A stretch of 64,000 nt of DNA from Paracoccus seriniphilus (GCF_028553745.1 NZ_CP067131.1:124001-188000); one strand, 5' to 3'; positions 16,615-25,780 are shown, counted from the stretch's first letter. Numbers and translations: made by a program. Notes: generated by a model from the letters alone, not told the origin.

Positions 16615-17676
16615 TCACTTGCAGAAATCGGTCGAAGCGGCTTCGCCCTGGCAAACCATATCCTTGGTGATCGAGGGGTCATGTTCGATCACATAGGCCA
16701 CACCTTCGGGACCCACGGCGGAATAGCTGTCGACGGGCACGAAGTTGACCTCGGCACCGACGCCGTTCGTGACCGTCCGGGTGGCCAGATCGCTATAGTC
16801 CTGATCGTTCATCAGGCGCACGGCGACCTCGGCCGCTGCTGCGGCCATTTCATGCAGCGGGCGCCAGCCACATTGGGTCTGCTTGCCCAGCAGCATCAGT
16901 TGCTGCGCCTGCACCGTGCAGTCCAGTCCCGAGACCGGAACCTTGCCCGCCATGCCCTGTTCTTCCATCGCCGCGATGGCGGCACCGGCGTTTCCGTCAT
17001 TTGACGAGACAACGCCCTGCACGTTGTTGTTGAGCTGCGTCAAGGCCTGATCCATCGACCGGCGCGCGATGGCCGGATCCCAGCCCTGCGTCCAGTTTTC
17101 ATAGCCAAGAACCCGCTCTCCCGAAGCGAACAGAGGTTCCAGAACCGACATCTGCCCTTCGGCGATGACAGCGGCATTGGGATCCGTCGGAGAGCCTTTC
17201 AGCATCACCAGCGTATCGCCCTTGGCTGTATTGTCGACGACATGCTGGGCCTGGGCCGCACCGGTGGCATACATGTCGGCCTGCACCCAGAACTTGGTGT
17301 TCTCCGAATTGATCATCCGGTCATATGCGATCGTCGGGACACCTTCTTCGGCAGCCGTGTCGGCGATGATTGCCGAGCTTTCGCCATCGATCGGAATGAC
17401 CACCAGCACATCAGCGCCCTGGGTCAGGGCCTGTTCGGCCTGCCGTTGTTGCACCGAAGTATCATTTCCGGCGTTGAACACCTCGACCTTGGTGTCGGGG
17501 GCAATCTCTTTCATCTTGGCCACGAAAGCGGCGGCATCCTGCTGTTCCCAGCGTGGGTTCACGTTTTCCGGCAATAGAAACGCAACCATTCCCTCTGCCT
17601 GCGCCCCGATTGCCCCGGCAATCGTGAAGGCCGCCGTGCTGGCCGCCAGCAGATGCATCTTGTTCAATGAAAACAT
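16615..17676 (-). CDS. Sugar ABC transporter periplasmic substrate-binding protein
   Basis: A 353-residue type I periplasmic binding protein of the XylF/ChvE class. A signal peptide covers about the first 27 residues (AAFTIAGAIGAQA, then EGMVAFLLPEN). Family features are QQRQAEQALTQGADVLVVIPIDGESS and the hinge region VQGVVSSNDGNAGAAIAAMEEQGMAGKVPVSGLDC. The start at 17676 is supported by GGGAGGAGAAC directly upstream; the open frame continues to 17742 without a ribosome site. It is the first structural gene after the GntR regulator, 133 bases away, so a separate promoter in that gap is possible. Confidence 0.9.
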   Translation of the reverse strand: MFSLNKMHLLAASTAAFTIAGAIGAQAEGMVAFLLPENVNPRWEQQDAAAFVAKMKEIAPDTKVEVFNAGNDTSVQQRQAEQALTQGADVLVVIPIDGESSAIIADTAAEEGVPTIAYDRMINSENTKFWVQADMYATGAAQAQHVVDNTAKGDTLVMLKGSPTDPNAAVIAEGQMSVLEPLFASGERVLGYENWTQGWDPAIARRSMDQALTQLNNNVQGVVSSNDGNAGAAIAAMEEQGMAGKVPVSGLDCTVQAQQLMLLGKQTQCGWRPLHEMAAAAAEVAVRLMNDQDYSDLATRTVTNGVGAEVNFVPVDSYSAVGPEGVAYVIEHDPSITKDMVCQGEAASTDFCK

Positions 17677-17809
17677 GTTCTCTCCTCCCAAAAGTGACGT
17701 TTTCAAACGCCTTGATTCTGGCGGGTTGGTGCCATGAGGCATCGGCCGCGGCCGCGCGTGCCGCGTTACCTGCCCGCCGCCAGACGGGCATGTGTTCGGT
17801 CGGGTAAGG

Positions 17810-18574
17810 TCAGGGGGCGGTCATGCCGCCCTGACATTCAAAGCCATCGATGACCTGCGCCAGCCGGCTGCTGGTATCGTCGAGATGCCGCTCCATGGCA
17901 CGCTCGGCTTCCTCTGGGTTGCGCGAGGTGATGGCCTGCAGCAAGTTCTGGTGGAACGGGATCGAGCTTTTGTTCTGTCGCGGATCGGCATTTGTCAGCC
18001 GGATTGAACTGAGTAGTGCCGAAAAGATCACCCCCTCCATTGCTCGCAAGAACTCGTTATTGGCAGCCCGCAGAATTGCGCGATGGAACAAGGCATCTGC
18101 GATCACGAAATCCTCGATGGAACGGCTGTCCTCCTCCATCTTGCGCTGTGCCGCGGAAATCTCCTCCAGTTGGGCATCAGAGCCGTGTCGGGCCGCCCAG
18201 GCTGCTGCCTTCGGTTCCACAATGCGGCGCATATCCATCAGTTGGCTGAGGAATTCCGGCTTTGGGGTCGAGGCCAGATGCCAGGCGAGGACGTCATCAT
18301 CCAGCAGTGCCCATTGATTCCTGCGGCGCACCCTTGTGCCATCGCCGCGCCGTACCTCCAGCAGGCCTTTCCCGACAAGCAATTTGACCGCTTCGCGAAC
18401 CACGGATTTGCTGACCCCGAAACGTGTCGCAAGCTTGGTTTCATCTTCGATCAACTCGCCCTCGGGCAGATGCCCTCCGACGATCCTGCGGCCCATCTCT
18501 CGGCACAGCTGAGTGGCAAGGCTGGGGGACAAGGACGGTGAGTCCTTCAGGTCATAGTAAAGAATTTCATTCAT
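17810..18574 (-). CDS. GntR-family regulator, FCD (FadR) subfamily
   Basis: A 254-residue repressor-type regulator. The N-terminal winged helix-turn-helix is seen in LATRFGVSKSVVREAVKLLVGKGLLEVRRGDGTRVR. The C-terminal FCD all-helical ligand domain runs from about residue 110 to 240, with MRRIVEPKAAAWAA and the metal-ligand-like spacing DALFHRAILRAANN plus FHQNLLQAI and ERHLDD. It heads the leftward sugar operon and probably senses the sugar or an aldonate intermediate, as DgoR-like members do. A perfect 15-base palindrome lies 14 bases upstream of its start, so it probably represses itself and perhaps the whole operon. Confidence 0.88.
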   Translation of the reverse strand: MNEILYYDLKDSPSLSPSLATQLCREMGRRIVGGHLPEGELIEDETKLATRFGVSKSVVREAVKLLVGKGLLEVRRGDGTRVRRRNQWALLDDDVLAWHLASTPKPEFLSQLMDMRRIVEPKAAAWAARHGSDAQLEEISAAQRKMEEDSRSIEDFVIADALFHRAILRAANNEFLRAMEGVIFSALLSSIRLTNADPRQNKSSIPFHQNLLQAITSRNPEEAERAMERHLDDTSSRLAQVIDGFECQGGMTAP

Positions 18575-18587
18575 GTCGGTGAAATTG

Positions 18588-18602
18588 AAACATCAGATGT
18601 TT
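18588..18602. promoter_or_regulatory. Operator-like palindrome AAACATCAGATGTTT
   Basis: A perfect 15-base inverted repeat (AAACATC-A-GATGTTT) lies 14 bases before the GntR start codon. Position and symmetry fit an autoregulatory operator for this FCD regulator. No second copy was seen before the binding-protein gene. Confidence 0.5.
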
Positions 18603-18743
18603 AGAGTCAACTGACTTTTGTGCAAACCTGCGCCACGAGGCCAGAATCGCGGATCCGCAACTGACGAATTGGCCAGCATATGAGGTCATGCAATCCAGTC
18701 CCATAAGATGGATTGCCGGTTTGATCGATGTGCGCACAAAGTT

Positions 18744-18897
18744 GAAATGTCTCACTTTTCTGTCGATCAAGCAGGATTGGAGTGCGGCCGTGGGATTGAT
18801 GATCATGAGCAAGCGCGAACTGAACAGCATTGAAGTCCTGAGCCAAGTGACACGCGGCGCGATGACAGCCGTCACGGCTGCCAATGTGTTGGGCCTA
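18744..18897 (+). mobile_element. ISNCY-family element remnant, 5' end only
   Basis: The segment carries a transposase start at ATG 18805 reading MSKRELNSIEVLSQV and then AANVLGL. It is homologous to MSKRELNRVEVLAQV at 57017. Its flank TGTCTCACTTTTCTG resembles the TGTCACTCTCGCC flank of that second copy and may be the element end. After codon 31 the homology stops abruptly at about 18897, where unrelated sequence begins. It is a dead fragment. Confidence 0.6.
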
Positions 18898-19190
18898 GCG
18901 AGTTTCGAGTTCCAGCCTTCGGTATTGCGTCGGCCGTTCGGGACGTAGACCGTCGCCTGCTTGCCCCCACGCTGCGGTTTAGGCGGCGCCTTGTCCTGTT
19001 CTGCCTTGATATGCTCCAGCACCGCGCTGAGATGCTTGTTCTTGGTGATCGCCGCGTGCGACGCGCTGGTGCTTGTCGAAGACGGAGTTCCGCCCTCGCC
19101 GCCACAAGATGACCGCCTCGGCATACTGTCAGAACCTCGCCACCGCGTTCGAGCGCTGGAACGACTGCGAAAACAGCATGGCCGCGTGAA
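18898..19190 (-). other. Unidentified degenerate fragment between IS end and hipB remnant
   Basis: About 290 bases bounded by the ISNCY junction and the truncated antitoxin. On the minus strand one frame reads KNKHLSAVLEHIKAEQDK and KQATVYVPNGRRNTEGWNS; another reads AMLFSQSFQRSNAVARF before a stop. The character is that of a frameshifted gene end, probably from a mobile element, but I do not recognise the family. Confidence 0.3.
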
Positions 19191-19507
19191 AGGCGCCGCA
19201 TGTCGGTTGCGGATTCTTGTAGCCGGATTGGTGTCAGCGACAAGACTCTTGCAAAGCTTGAGCGGGGCGATGGTGGCGTCCGGCTTGAGACATTTGCCAT
19301 GGCGCTTCTGGCTCTGGGAATGCTGGATCGGTTGGCCGAGATCGCAGACCCATCTTTGGATTCCACCGGCATCGGACTGGACCGGGAGAAACTCCCAAAA
19401 CGCATCCGGGAGCGAGGGCACAAGGACAAGAAGACCGTCCCCGTCAACCAAAGTGACGCGTCACAGGGGCCGACGGTGCTGGATGATGACGAAGGGACAG
19501 CATTTTG
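19191..19507 (+). pseudogene. HipB-like antitoxin remnant, N-terminus lost
   Basis: From Met at 19200 the frame encodes 102 residues starting MSVADSCSRIGVSDKTLAKLERGDGGV and later LGMLDRLAEIADPSLDSTG, then LPKRIRERG. This matches the second half of an Xre-type helix-turn-helix antitoxin that normally precedes HipA. The first helix of the DNA-binding domain is missing, because homology ends upstream at about 19190 where the unidentified fragment begins. The stop abuts the start of the hipA-like frame at 19508. It is probably non-functional as a repressor, although a short protein could still be made. Confidence 0.6.
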
Positions 19508-20738
19508 ATGCCTGAGGCCTTTGTTGTTCTTGGGGGTGCCTGTATCCCCGTCGGTCGTTTGATTTTTGAAATCGATGGACGTCGGTCTCACTCCACTTTC
19601 ATCTATGATGAAAGATGGCTTGAAACCCGATAGGATTTGATCTCGCTCCGGATATCCCGCGCAGTCGTGCGCCTTTCCATTTTTCGGCAGAAGGACGAGA
19701 AAGCCGTCGTCGAGATGTTCTGGCGGGGCCCTTTACGGACACATCACCTGATAGCTGGGGGCGTAAGCTCATACGCAGGGTGCATGGCGAGGGGCCGACA
19801 GAATTTGATTATCTGGTTGCCGCAGATGACAGGGCCCGCCAGGGGGCTTTGCGGTTCTTGAATGAAAAGGGTGAGGTGTTCCACCCGGATCAGTCCCCTG
19901 TGCCGCGCCTGGCAAATATTGAAGAGCTTCGTGCGATCGCCGCACGGTATGAGCGGGATCCGGATGGGGCTGAAGCTGAAGCGCGAGATCTTGTCGGTGC
20001 TGCGGGGTCGCTTGGTGGTGCGCGCCCCAAAGCCAATGTCATGGATGGCCAGGAGCTTTGGATCGCCAAATTCACCTCAATCGATGATACATGGCCCGTT
20101 GAGCGGTTGGAAATCGCGACTCTCAAGATGGCGCGCGCGGTAGGTATTCGAACACCGGAGGTCCGACTTGAACTGGCAGCCAGCAGGCATCCTGTGGGGC
20201 TCATCAGACGCTTTGATCGCCGCAAAGGTGGTCGTCTGCCCTATGTGTCAGCCCGAACGGCTCTGGGGAAAAAGGAACTGCTCACGGTTATTACACCGAC
20301 ATTGCAGATGCTCTTCGTCAAATGTCTGTTCTTCCTGACATGGACATTCCGGAGCTTTGGCGGCGTCTGTTGTTCACCGTGCTGATCACAAACACCGATG
20401 ATCACCTGAAAAATCATGGATTGCTCTATGTGCGCGACAACCGTTGGCGCCTGTCACCGATGTTTGACGTAAACCCGCAGTCACGCAGGCAACCCACATT
20501 GGAAACGGGGATCAGCGACATTCATGGCTTTGAGCCTTCCGTGGAAGCGGTGATAGATGCCGCGCCCTTCTTTGGTATTGAGGCAGCTGATGCCAGGACT
20601 ATGGCTAGGGAAATGGCCAATACGGTAGCCGAGATCTGGGGCGAAACGCGCCGCCAGCATGGCATTACCGGGGCCGCGCATAGAAGATGCGCGCCAGCCT
20701 TTGAACATGAGAGGATGGAGGCGGCCCTCGGATTGTAA
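19508..20738 (+). pseudogene. HipA-like toxin kinase, disrupted by two frameshifts
   Basis: The coding signal runs through three frames. MPEAFVVLGGACIPVGRL starts at 19508 and ends at a TAG (19631-19633). From about 19624 the next frame reads NPIGFDLAPDIPRSRAPF and continues through WIAKFTS and GLIRRFDRR to about 20270. From there the third frame reads AHGYYTDIADALRQ, then WRRLLFTVLITNTDDHLKNHG (the HipA catalytic loop with NTDDHxxN) and SPMFDVNP. Both breaks lie in short homopolymers (GAAACCC, GGGGAAAAAGG) and each fits a single-base deletion. The kinase residues survive, but no single frame encodes them together. Sequencing error cannot be excluded. Confidence 0.7.
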
Positions 20739-20834
20739 GCTGATCCGGTAAGGCGAACCATCTCAACATGGATGCCGGACGCCGCCACAGTGGACGTGAT
20801 AGAACGTGGAATCGCCAGGTTGTTGCCCGGGGTC

Positions 20835-20921
20835 GAAGGTGGCTGTGCGCTGCCGAGAGCTTCTTGGGCTTCATAGACATCACGTCGATCCGGCTCTGGC
20901 TGCGTCATTTGTCAACATGAC
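20835..20921 (+). mobile_element. IS5-family transposase C-terminal scrap
   Basis: The frame ending at TGA 20919 reads AESFLGFIDITSIRLWLRHL. This resembles the conserved C-terminus of IS5/IS427-type transposases, which end in a similar SIRLWLRHF motif. Only about 28 codons remain. The rest of 20739-21120 holds nothing I recognise. Confidence 0.5.
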
Positions 20922-21123
20922 CTAACGAACTGGATTCGCGCAATGAATCCTCATCACTGATATGTGCAACAAGGTCGAGTGTCCCAAATCATTGTCCTAT
21001 CCCGCCCACCTGAGGAATAGAGGAAAAGTGGAGCTGCGGACAACTTCCCCGACATAGGGGGCAACGACGCCGTTCCAATGTCGAATTGCTCGACATCTCT
21101 ATATTCCTTGCATGCATACATTT

Positions 21124-21138
21124 AAACATATATATGTT
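21124..21138. promoter_or_regulatory. AAAC-N3-TATAT-GTT operator-like site upstream of SulP gene
   Basis: AAACATATATATGTT contains a perfect 14-base palindrome (21125-21138) and is identical over 17 bases (with GA after it) to the site at 37456. It lies 243 bases before the SulP start in an otherwise unassigned 460-base AT-richer gap (20922-21381). The same spaced core occurs at 24792 and 34028. Confidence 0.55.
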
Positions 21139-21381
21139 GATATGTTCTATGGATTCGCGGTGGTTTTCCCATCGCCTTGTGATGAGCATGAGCTCGGCGG
21201 GCTCTCGGCATTCCGGGCAGGTGAATTGACACGTTGCCGCGAATGCCAATGCACCTTCCGGCACATTCATCCGTCGCGGATAGCCTCGGAGGAGGGGTGA
21301 GGAGTTGCAATACAGTTCAGGCAGCGCCCCTGCGCTGGCCCCGTGCTGCGCGGGGTCGACAGACAGCAGGTTCGCAGGGCG

Positions 21382-23208
21382 ATGACCGAAAAAGGCGTTC
21401 TGAAATATGTAGCCCTGCCGCGCGAGTGGTTTGCCGCCGTCAACCCGATCAGCCTGCGTGCCGATATGCTTGCCGCGCTGACGGGGGCCGCGATCGCACT
21501 GCCGCAAGGTGTGGCCTTTGCGGTCATCGCGGGTCTGCCACCCGAATACGGGCTGTATACTGCAATGCTGACTCCCATCATTGCTGCCATGTGGGGGGCT
21601 TCGATGGTGATGGTCTCGGGTCCGGCAACCGCCATTTCGGCGGTGCTGTTCGCGTCGCTGTCGCAACTGGCCCCGCCGGGCACGCCGCTCTACATTCAGC
21701 TTGCCCTGACCATGACCATCGTGGCCGGGCTGGCGCAGCTGTTGGCGGGGGTGTGCCGTCTGGGAGGGTTGATTGCCTTCATCTCGCATTCGGTCATGGT
21801 GGGATTCACCGCTGCAGCTGCCCTGCTGATCGGGGCATCCCAACTGGGCGATGCCTTCGGGTTGGCTGTCGAGGGTGGGGGCGGCGTGATCGAACGCCTT
21901 GATCGGGTGATCGCGCAGTCGAGCCAGGCAAACCCGCTTGCGCTGGTGATCGCCCTGACCACGTTGCTCACCTTGATCCTGATGCGATGGATCAGCCCGC
22001 GTTTGCCATCCTATCTGATCGCGCTGATCGTCGGCTCGATCCTGGGCGAGTTGACCGGTGCGGCCGATTACGGTGTCGAGATGTTTCAGAAACTCCCCGC
22101 GATCGTTCCGGCCTTTGCAGTGCCCGACGTCACGATCTCCCAGATCCTGCAAGTGCTGCCGGGCGCGGTTTCGGTGGCCTTCGTGGGCCTGCTGGAAGCC
22201 ATCGGCATCGGCCGGTCCTTCGCGATGCGCCGACAGGAGCGCTACGACTCCAACCAGGAAATCATCGGACAGGGGCTGTCCAATTTTCTGGCCGGCTTCG
22301 TGCAGGGGCATGCCGGATCCGGCTCATTCACACGATCGGCGTTGAATGTGGAAAGCGGGGCCCAGACGCCGATGGCCGCGATCCTTGCGGCGCCCCTCTT
22401 GTTCGTGCTGCTGTTCTTGCTGGCGCCCTATGTCGATCATATCCCGAAGCCTGCCATGGCGGGGATCATCATCTATGTCGCCTGGCGCCTGTTCAGCTTT
22501 GCCGAGATCCGCCACATCCTGACCAGCAGCCGTAGTGAAACGCTGATCTTCACGCTGACTTTCCTGTCGGGCGTGGCGACTCAGCTGGAAAACGCGATCT
22601 TCGTCGGCGTCGTCACCTCACTGGCGGTCTTTCTTCATCGCAGCGCGCGGCCGCATGTCGCGGCAATATCACCGATTGTCTATCGCGGCCGCAGGTTGCT
22701 GCGTGGCGTCGAATATCACGATCTGGACCAGTGCCCTCAAATCAGCGTCCTGAGGTTGGAAGGCGCACTGTTTTTCGGATCTATCGAGCACGTCGAAGCC
22801 GCGTTCCGGCGGTCCGAGGCCATGTATCCCGGTCGGAATTTCAGGATCCTTGCACTGAAGGGCATGGGCAAGATCGACCTTGCCGGGGTCGACCTGCTGG
22901 TTTCGGAATACCTGCGTGCACGCAAGGCGCGGGGCGATCTGCATATCGTCATCGCCTACAAGGAAACCCTGGTGGCGCTGCGTCGCATGAAGCTGTTCGC
23001 CGTCGTGGACAAGGCAAACATCCATCCCAACAAAGCCGAGGCAATCGCTGCCGTCATGGACCGGGTCGACCCGAATATCTGTGCGACCTGCCGGATCCGC
23101 GCCTTCGTTGAATGTGCGGGCAAACCGGCACCTCCGGGGATCAATTCAGACAGCAAGCCCCCGGTCGTCGATGCGCTTGGCACCCGCGGAATGAGATTTC
23201 GCGAATAA
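21382..23208 (+). CDS. SulP-family anion permease with STAS domain
   Basis: A 608-residue inner-membrane transporter of the SLC26A/SulP family (sulfate, bicarbonate or dicarboxylate). Residues 1 to about 430 form about 12-14 membrane segments. The family signature PPEYGLYTAMLTPIIAAMWG lies in the second quarter, and GHAGSGSFTRSALNVESGAQTP matches the conserved SulP loop. The C-terminal STAS domain (about 460-560) contains ILALKGMGKIDLAGVDLL. A short Cys-containing tail (NICATCRIRAF) follows. I chose ATG 21382; a GTG at 21343 is also in frame. The shared operator with a gamma-carbonic anhydrase gene makes bicarbonate an attractive substrate, but this is inference. Confidence 0.85.
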   Translation: MTEKGVLKYVALPREWFAAVNPISLRADMLAALTGAAIALPQGVAFAVIAGLPPEYGLYTAMLTPIIAAMWGASMVMVSGPATAISAVLFASLSQLAPPGTPLYIQLALTMTIVAGLAQLLAGVCRLGGLIAFISHSVMVGFTAAAALLIGASQLGDAFGLAVEGGGGVIERLDRVIAQSSQANPLALVIALTTLLTLILMRWISPRLPSYLIALIVGSILGELTGAADYGVEMFQKLPAIVPAFAVPDVTISQILQVLPGAVSVAFVGLLEAIGIGRSFAMRRQERYDSNQEIIGQGLSNFLAGFVQGHAGSGSFTRSALNVESGAQTPMAAILAAPLLFVLLFLLAPYVDHIPKPAMAGIIIYVAWRLFSFAEIRHILTSSRSETLIFTLTFLSGVATQLENAIFVGVVTSLAVFLHRSARPHVAAISPIVYRGRRLLRGVEYHDLDQCPQISVLRLEGALFFGSIEHVEAAFRRSEAMYPGRNFRILALKGMGKIDLAGVDLLVSEYLRARKARGDLHIVIAYKETLVALRRMKLFAVVDKANIHPNKAEAIAAVMDRVDPNICATCRIRAFVECAGKPAPPGINSDSKPPVVDALGTRGMRFRE

Positions 23209-23258
23209 GGTGGCCGATTGGCACCGTCATTCCAGAAAAGATGAAAGGACAAGACCCC

Positions 23259-24701
23259 ATGAACGATTATCCCGTTCTGAAGATGTTGATCGATGGCGCA
23301 TGGCGTGACGGTGCCACTGGCGCGACCCAAGAGGTCATCAATCCCGCCACCGAAGAGGTGCTGGCGTATCTGCCCGCCGCCGCGCCCGACGATCTGGATG
23401 CGGCGCTGGCTTCCGCGCAGCGAGGATTTGAAACATGGCGTGCCATGTCCCCCTATGCGCGGGCGGCGATCATGACTGGGGCCGCGGGGCTGATCCGCGA
23501 ACGCGCCGAGGGTATCGCCACGGCCGTCACTCTGGAAAACGGCAAGCCGCTGGCCGAGGCGCGGATGGAGGTCGGCACCGTCGTCGACATTCTCGAATTC
23601 AGTGCCGAAGAGGGCAAGCGCCTGCATGGCCGCATCGTCGAAGGCCGCGCCGCCGGCGTTCGCCATCACGTCGTGAAGGAGCCGGTCGGCGTCTGTCTTG
23701 CGATCACGCCATGGAACTTCCCGATCAACACTGTCGCAAAGAAGATCGGCGCGGCTCTGGGGGCGGGATGTTCGGTCATTCTGAAGGCGTCGAACGAAAC
23801 GCCTGCCTCGGCCATCCTTCTTGTTCAGGCCCTGATCGATGCTGGTCTGCCCGCCGGTGTGGTCAATGTGGTGTTCGGCCCCTCTGCACAGGTGACCTCG
23901 CATCTGATGGCGTCGAACATCCTGCGCAAGGTCTCGCTGACCGGCTCTGTCCCCGTGGGCAAGCAACTGGCCGTTCTGGCGGCCGAACGGATGCAGCGGC
24001 TGACGATGGAGCTGGGCGGTCACGCGCCGGTGGTGGTCTTTGACGACGTGGATATCGGCAAGGCGGTCGATCTGCTGGTGCCGGGCAAGTTCCGCAATGC
24101 CGGGCAGATCTGTATATCGCCCACCCGGTTTTTCGTGCAGGATGCGATCTATTCGGATTTCGTCGATGCCTTCACTGAACGCACAGCGGCCATCAAGCTG
24201 GGCAGTGGCATGGCGAGCGATACGATGATGGGGCCTTTGGCCAATTCTCGCAGACTGGCCGCCATGGACAGCTTTGTCGATGACGCCCGGGCGCGGGGCG
24301 CAACCATCACCACAGGTGGTCAGCGTGTCGGCAACAAGGGGTATTTCTATGCCCCGACCGTGATCAAGGATGCCCCCGACGATTGTCTGGTAATGACCGA
24401 AGAGCCCTTTGGCCCCATGGCGCCGATGACACGGTTCGGTTCAATCGACGAAGTGGCGTCCCGCGCCAATGCGCTGGAGCAGGGGCTGGCGTCCTATGCG
24501 GTGACGAATTCCCTGGACCGCGCCACCCGTATTTCCGACGCGCTGCAGGCAGGCATGGTCGGAATCAACACGGTCGGCGTGGCGATACCCGAAACGCCTT
24601 TCGGGGGCGTCAAGGAAAGTGGTTATGGCGTCGAGGGTGGGCCGGAAAGCCTGGACCATTATGTCGTTCCGAAATCCATTGCGCTGAAACCGATTCTTTG
24701 A
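23259..24701 (+). CDS. NAD(P)-dependent aldehyde dehydrogenase, succinate-semialdehyde dehydrogenase-like
   Basis: A 480-residue ALDH. Cofactor segment ITPWNFPINTVAKKIGAALGAGC, general-base Glu in TMELGGHAP and nucleophilic Cys in NAGQICISPTRF are all present. The C-terminal PETPFGGVKESGYGVEGG is typical of the gabD-like branch. ATG 23259 is supported by AAAGGA upstream; the open frame begins earlier at 23112 but overlaps the SulP gene. It lies 50 bases after SulP and may be cotranscribed. The exact aldehyde is unknown; malonate/succinate semialdehyde-type substrates are common in this branch. Confidence 0.85.
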   Translation: MNDYPVLKMLIDGAWRDGATGATQEVINPATEEVLAYLPAAAPDDLDAALASAQRGFETWRAMSPYARAAIMTGAAGLIRERAEGIATAVTLENGKPLAEARMEVGTVVDILEFSAEEGKRLHGRIVEGRAAGVRHHVVKEPVGVCLAITPWNFPINTVAKKIGAALGAGCSVILKASNETPASAILLVQALIDAGLPAGVVNVVFGPSAQVTSHLMASNILRKVSLTGSVPVGKQLAVLAAERMQRLTMELGGHAPVVVFDDVDIGKAVDLLVPGKFRNAGQICISPTRFFVQDAIYSDFVDAFTERTAAIKLGSGMASDTMMGPLANSRRLAAMDSFVDDARARGATITTGGQRVGNKGYFYAPTVIKDAPDDCLVMTEEPFGPMAPMTRFGSIDEVASRANALEQGLASYAVTNSLDRATRISDALQAGMVGINTVGVAIPETPFGGVKESGYGVEGGPESLDHYVVPKSIALKPIL

Positions 24702-24708
24702 TTCTTGC

Positions 24709-24731
24709 GCCCGCCGCCCCGTGCGGCGGGC
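24709..24731 (+). terminator. GC-rich hairpin after aldehyde dehydrogenase gene
   Basis: The stem GCCCGCCGC (24709-24717) pairs with GCGGCGGGC (24723-24731), with a 5-base loop, eight bases after the stop. There is no T run behind it, so it may be a weak or Rho-assisted terminator. Confidence 0.45.
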
Positions 24732-24771
24732 CTGCTGCTGCGCGCTGGCATGACGTTTGTCTTCATCATAC

Positions 24772-24807
24772 TATCAAATTATTATTGATATAAACGTCTA
24801 TATGTTT
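24772..24807. promoter_or_regulatory. Tandem AT-rich operator-like sites upstream of SDR-TRAP operon
   Basis: TATCAA and TTGATA form an inverted repeat (24772-24790). It abuts AAACGTCTATATGTTT (24792-24807), which carries the AAAC-N3-TATAT-GTT core. Bases 24787-24813 match 34023-34049 at 24 of 27 positions, including CTATATGTTTTAATGT. The site is 188 bases before the SDR start. The gap 24732-24994 holds no other recognised feature. Confidence 0.55.
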
Positions 24808-24994
24808 TAATGTAATAGGTGAGCAGCGAGACCTTTGGCCGATTTTGCCAATACTTACAAAATTGTGGGTACTTGAGTTTACGAAGGTGAAGCCGGAATG
24901 TCTCGCGCAAAGGAACGCAATCGCGTGCCGCCCCGCATGGTTGGGTCATCGCCCAGCCAAGTCAGGCTGCCCGTGATCGCTACGGAGGAACGGA

Positions 24995-25780
24995 ATGTCA
25001 GAAGCAAAGCAACTTGCCGGAAAAACAGCGGTCGTCACCGGCGCGGGTCGTGGAGTTGGCCGCTCGATTGCGCTGGCCTTTGCCAAGGCGGGGGGCGATC
25101 TGGCAATCTGTTCGCGCACCCTGGCCGAGCTGGAGGCGGTGAAGGCCGAGACCGAGGCGCTTGGCGTGCGCTGCACCATCGCGGCGGTCGATCTGTCGGA
25201 TCAGGACGCCACGCAGAAATTCTGTGCTGCCGTTCTGCAGGATTTCGGCAAGGTCGACATCCTGGTGAACAATGCCGGGGCAGAAATGGAGACCGGGCGC
25301 ATCGAAAGCTCGGACCCGACCAATTGGTGGAAAACGCTGGAGATCAATGTCCGCGGCCCCTACATGGTGACACGCTTCCTGTTGGAGGGGTTGTCGGAAG
25401 GTGCCAAGATCATCAATGTCTCTTCGGGCATGGGGATGCGCGCGGGCAATAGCAACAGCTCTTACCACGTCTCAAAGGCCGCAATGAACATGCTGACCGA
25501 TGCGCTGGCCAATGAACTCTGGCCGCGCAAGATCGACGTGAACAACCTGATTCCCGGCCCGGTCGCGACCAGCATGCTGAACAAGGACAAGCCCGGTGAA
25601 CGGCGCACCGCCCCCGAAGAGGTGCTGGAGCGGTTCTCGGAAGGCCTGCCGCCAGGATTCCCGGAATGGGAGCGGCTAAAACACCCCGACGAAGTGGGTG
25701 ATCTGGCACTCTACATGGCTACACGACCCATTGGCGGCCCGACGGGGCAGAGCTTCTCGCTTGCGCGTCGCCCGCTTTGA
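24995..25780 (+). CDS. Short-chain dehydrogenase/reductase
   Basis: A 261-residue classical SDR that oxidises or reduces a hydroxyl/keto group with NAD(P). The glycine motif is TGAGRGVG (residues 15-22), with NNAG at 92-95, catalytic Ser143/144 and Tyr157-x3-Lys161 (YHVSK). The C-terminal region ends SLARRPL instead of the usual VDGG motif. ATG 24995 has GGAGG upstream. It is followed after 84 bases by the DctQMP TRAP genes, so its substrate is probably the imported organic acid or a product of it. The upstream region carries the AAAC-N3-TATAT-GTT site. Confidence 0.85.
   Translation: MSEAKQLAGKTAVVTGAGRGVGRSIALAFAKAGGDLAICSRTLAELEAVKAETEALGVRCTIAAVDLSDQDATQKFCAAVLQDFGKVDILVNNAGAEMETGRIESSDPTNWWKTLEINVRGPYMVTRFLLEGLSEGAKIINVSSGMGMRAGNSNSSYHVSKAAMNMLTDALANELWPRKIDVNNLIPGPVATSMLNKDKPGERRTAPEEVLERFSEGLPPGFPEWERLKHPDEVGDLALYMATRPIGGPTGQSFSLARRPL

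Noticed and set aside
20989..21270. Minus-strand ORF with two CPxC pairs (FTCPECRE and RCPLCRG)
   Set aside because: It runs across the operator-like palindrome, is part of a longer antisense frame to SulP, and has no clear ribosome site. Chance openness is more likely than a zinc-ribbon protein.
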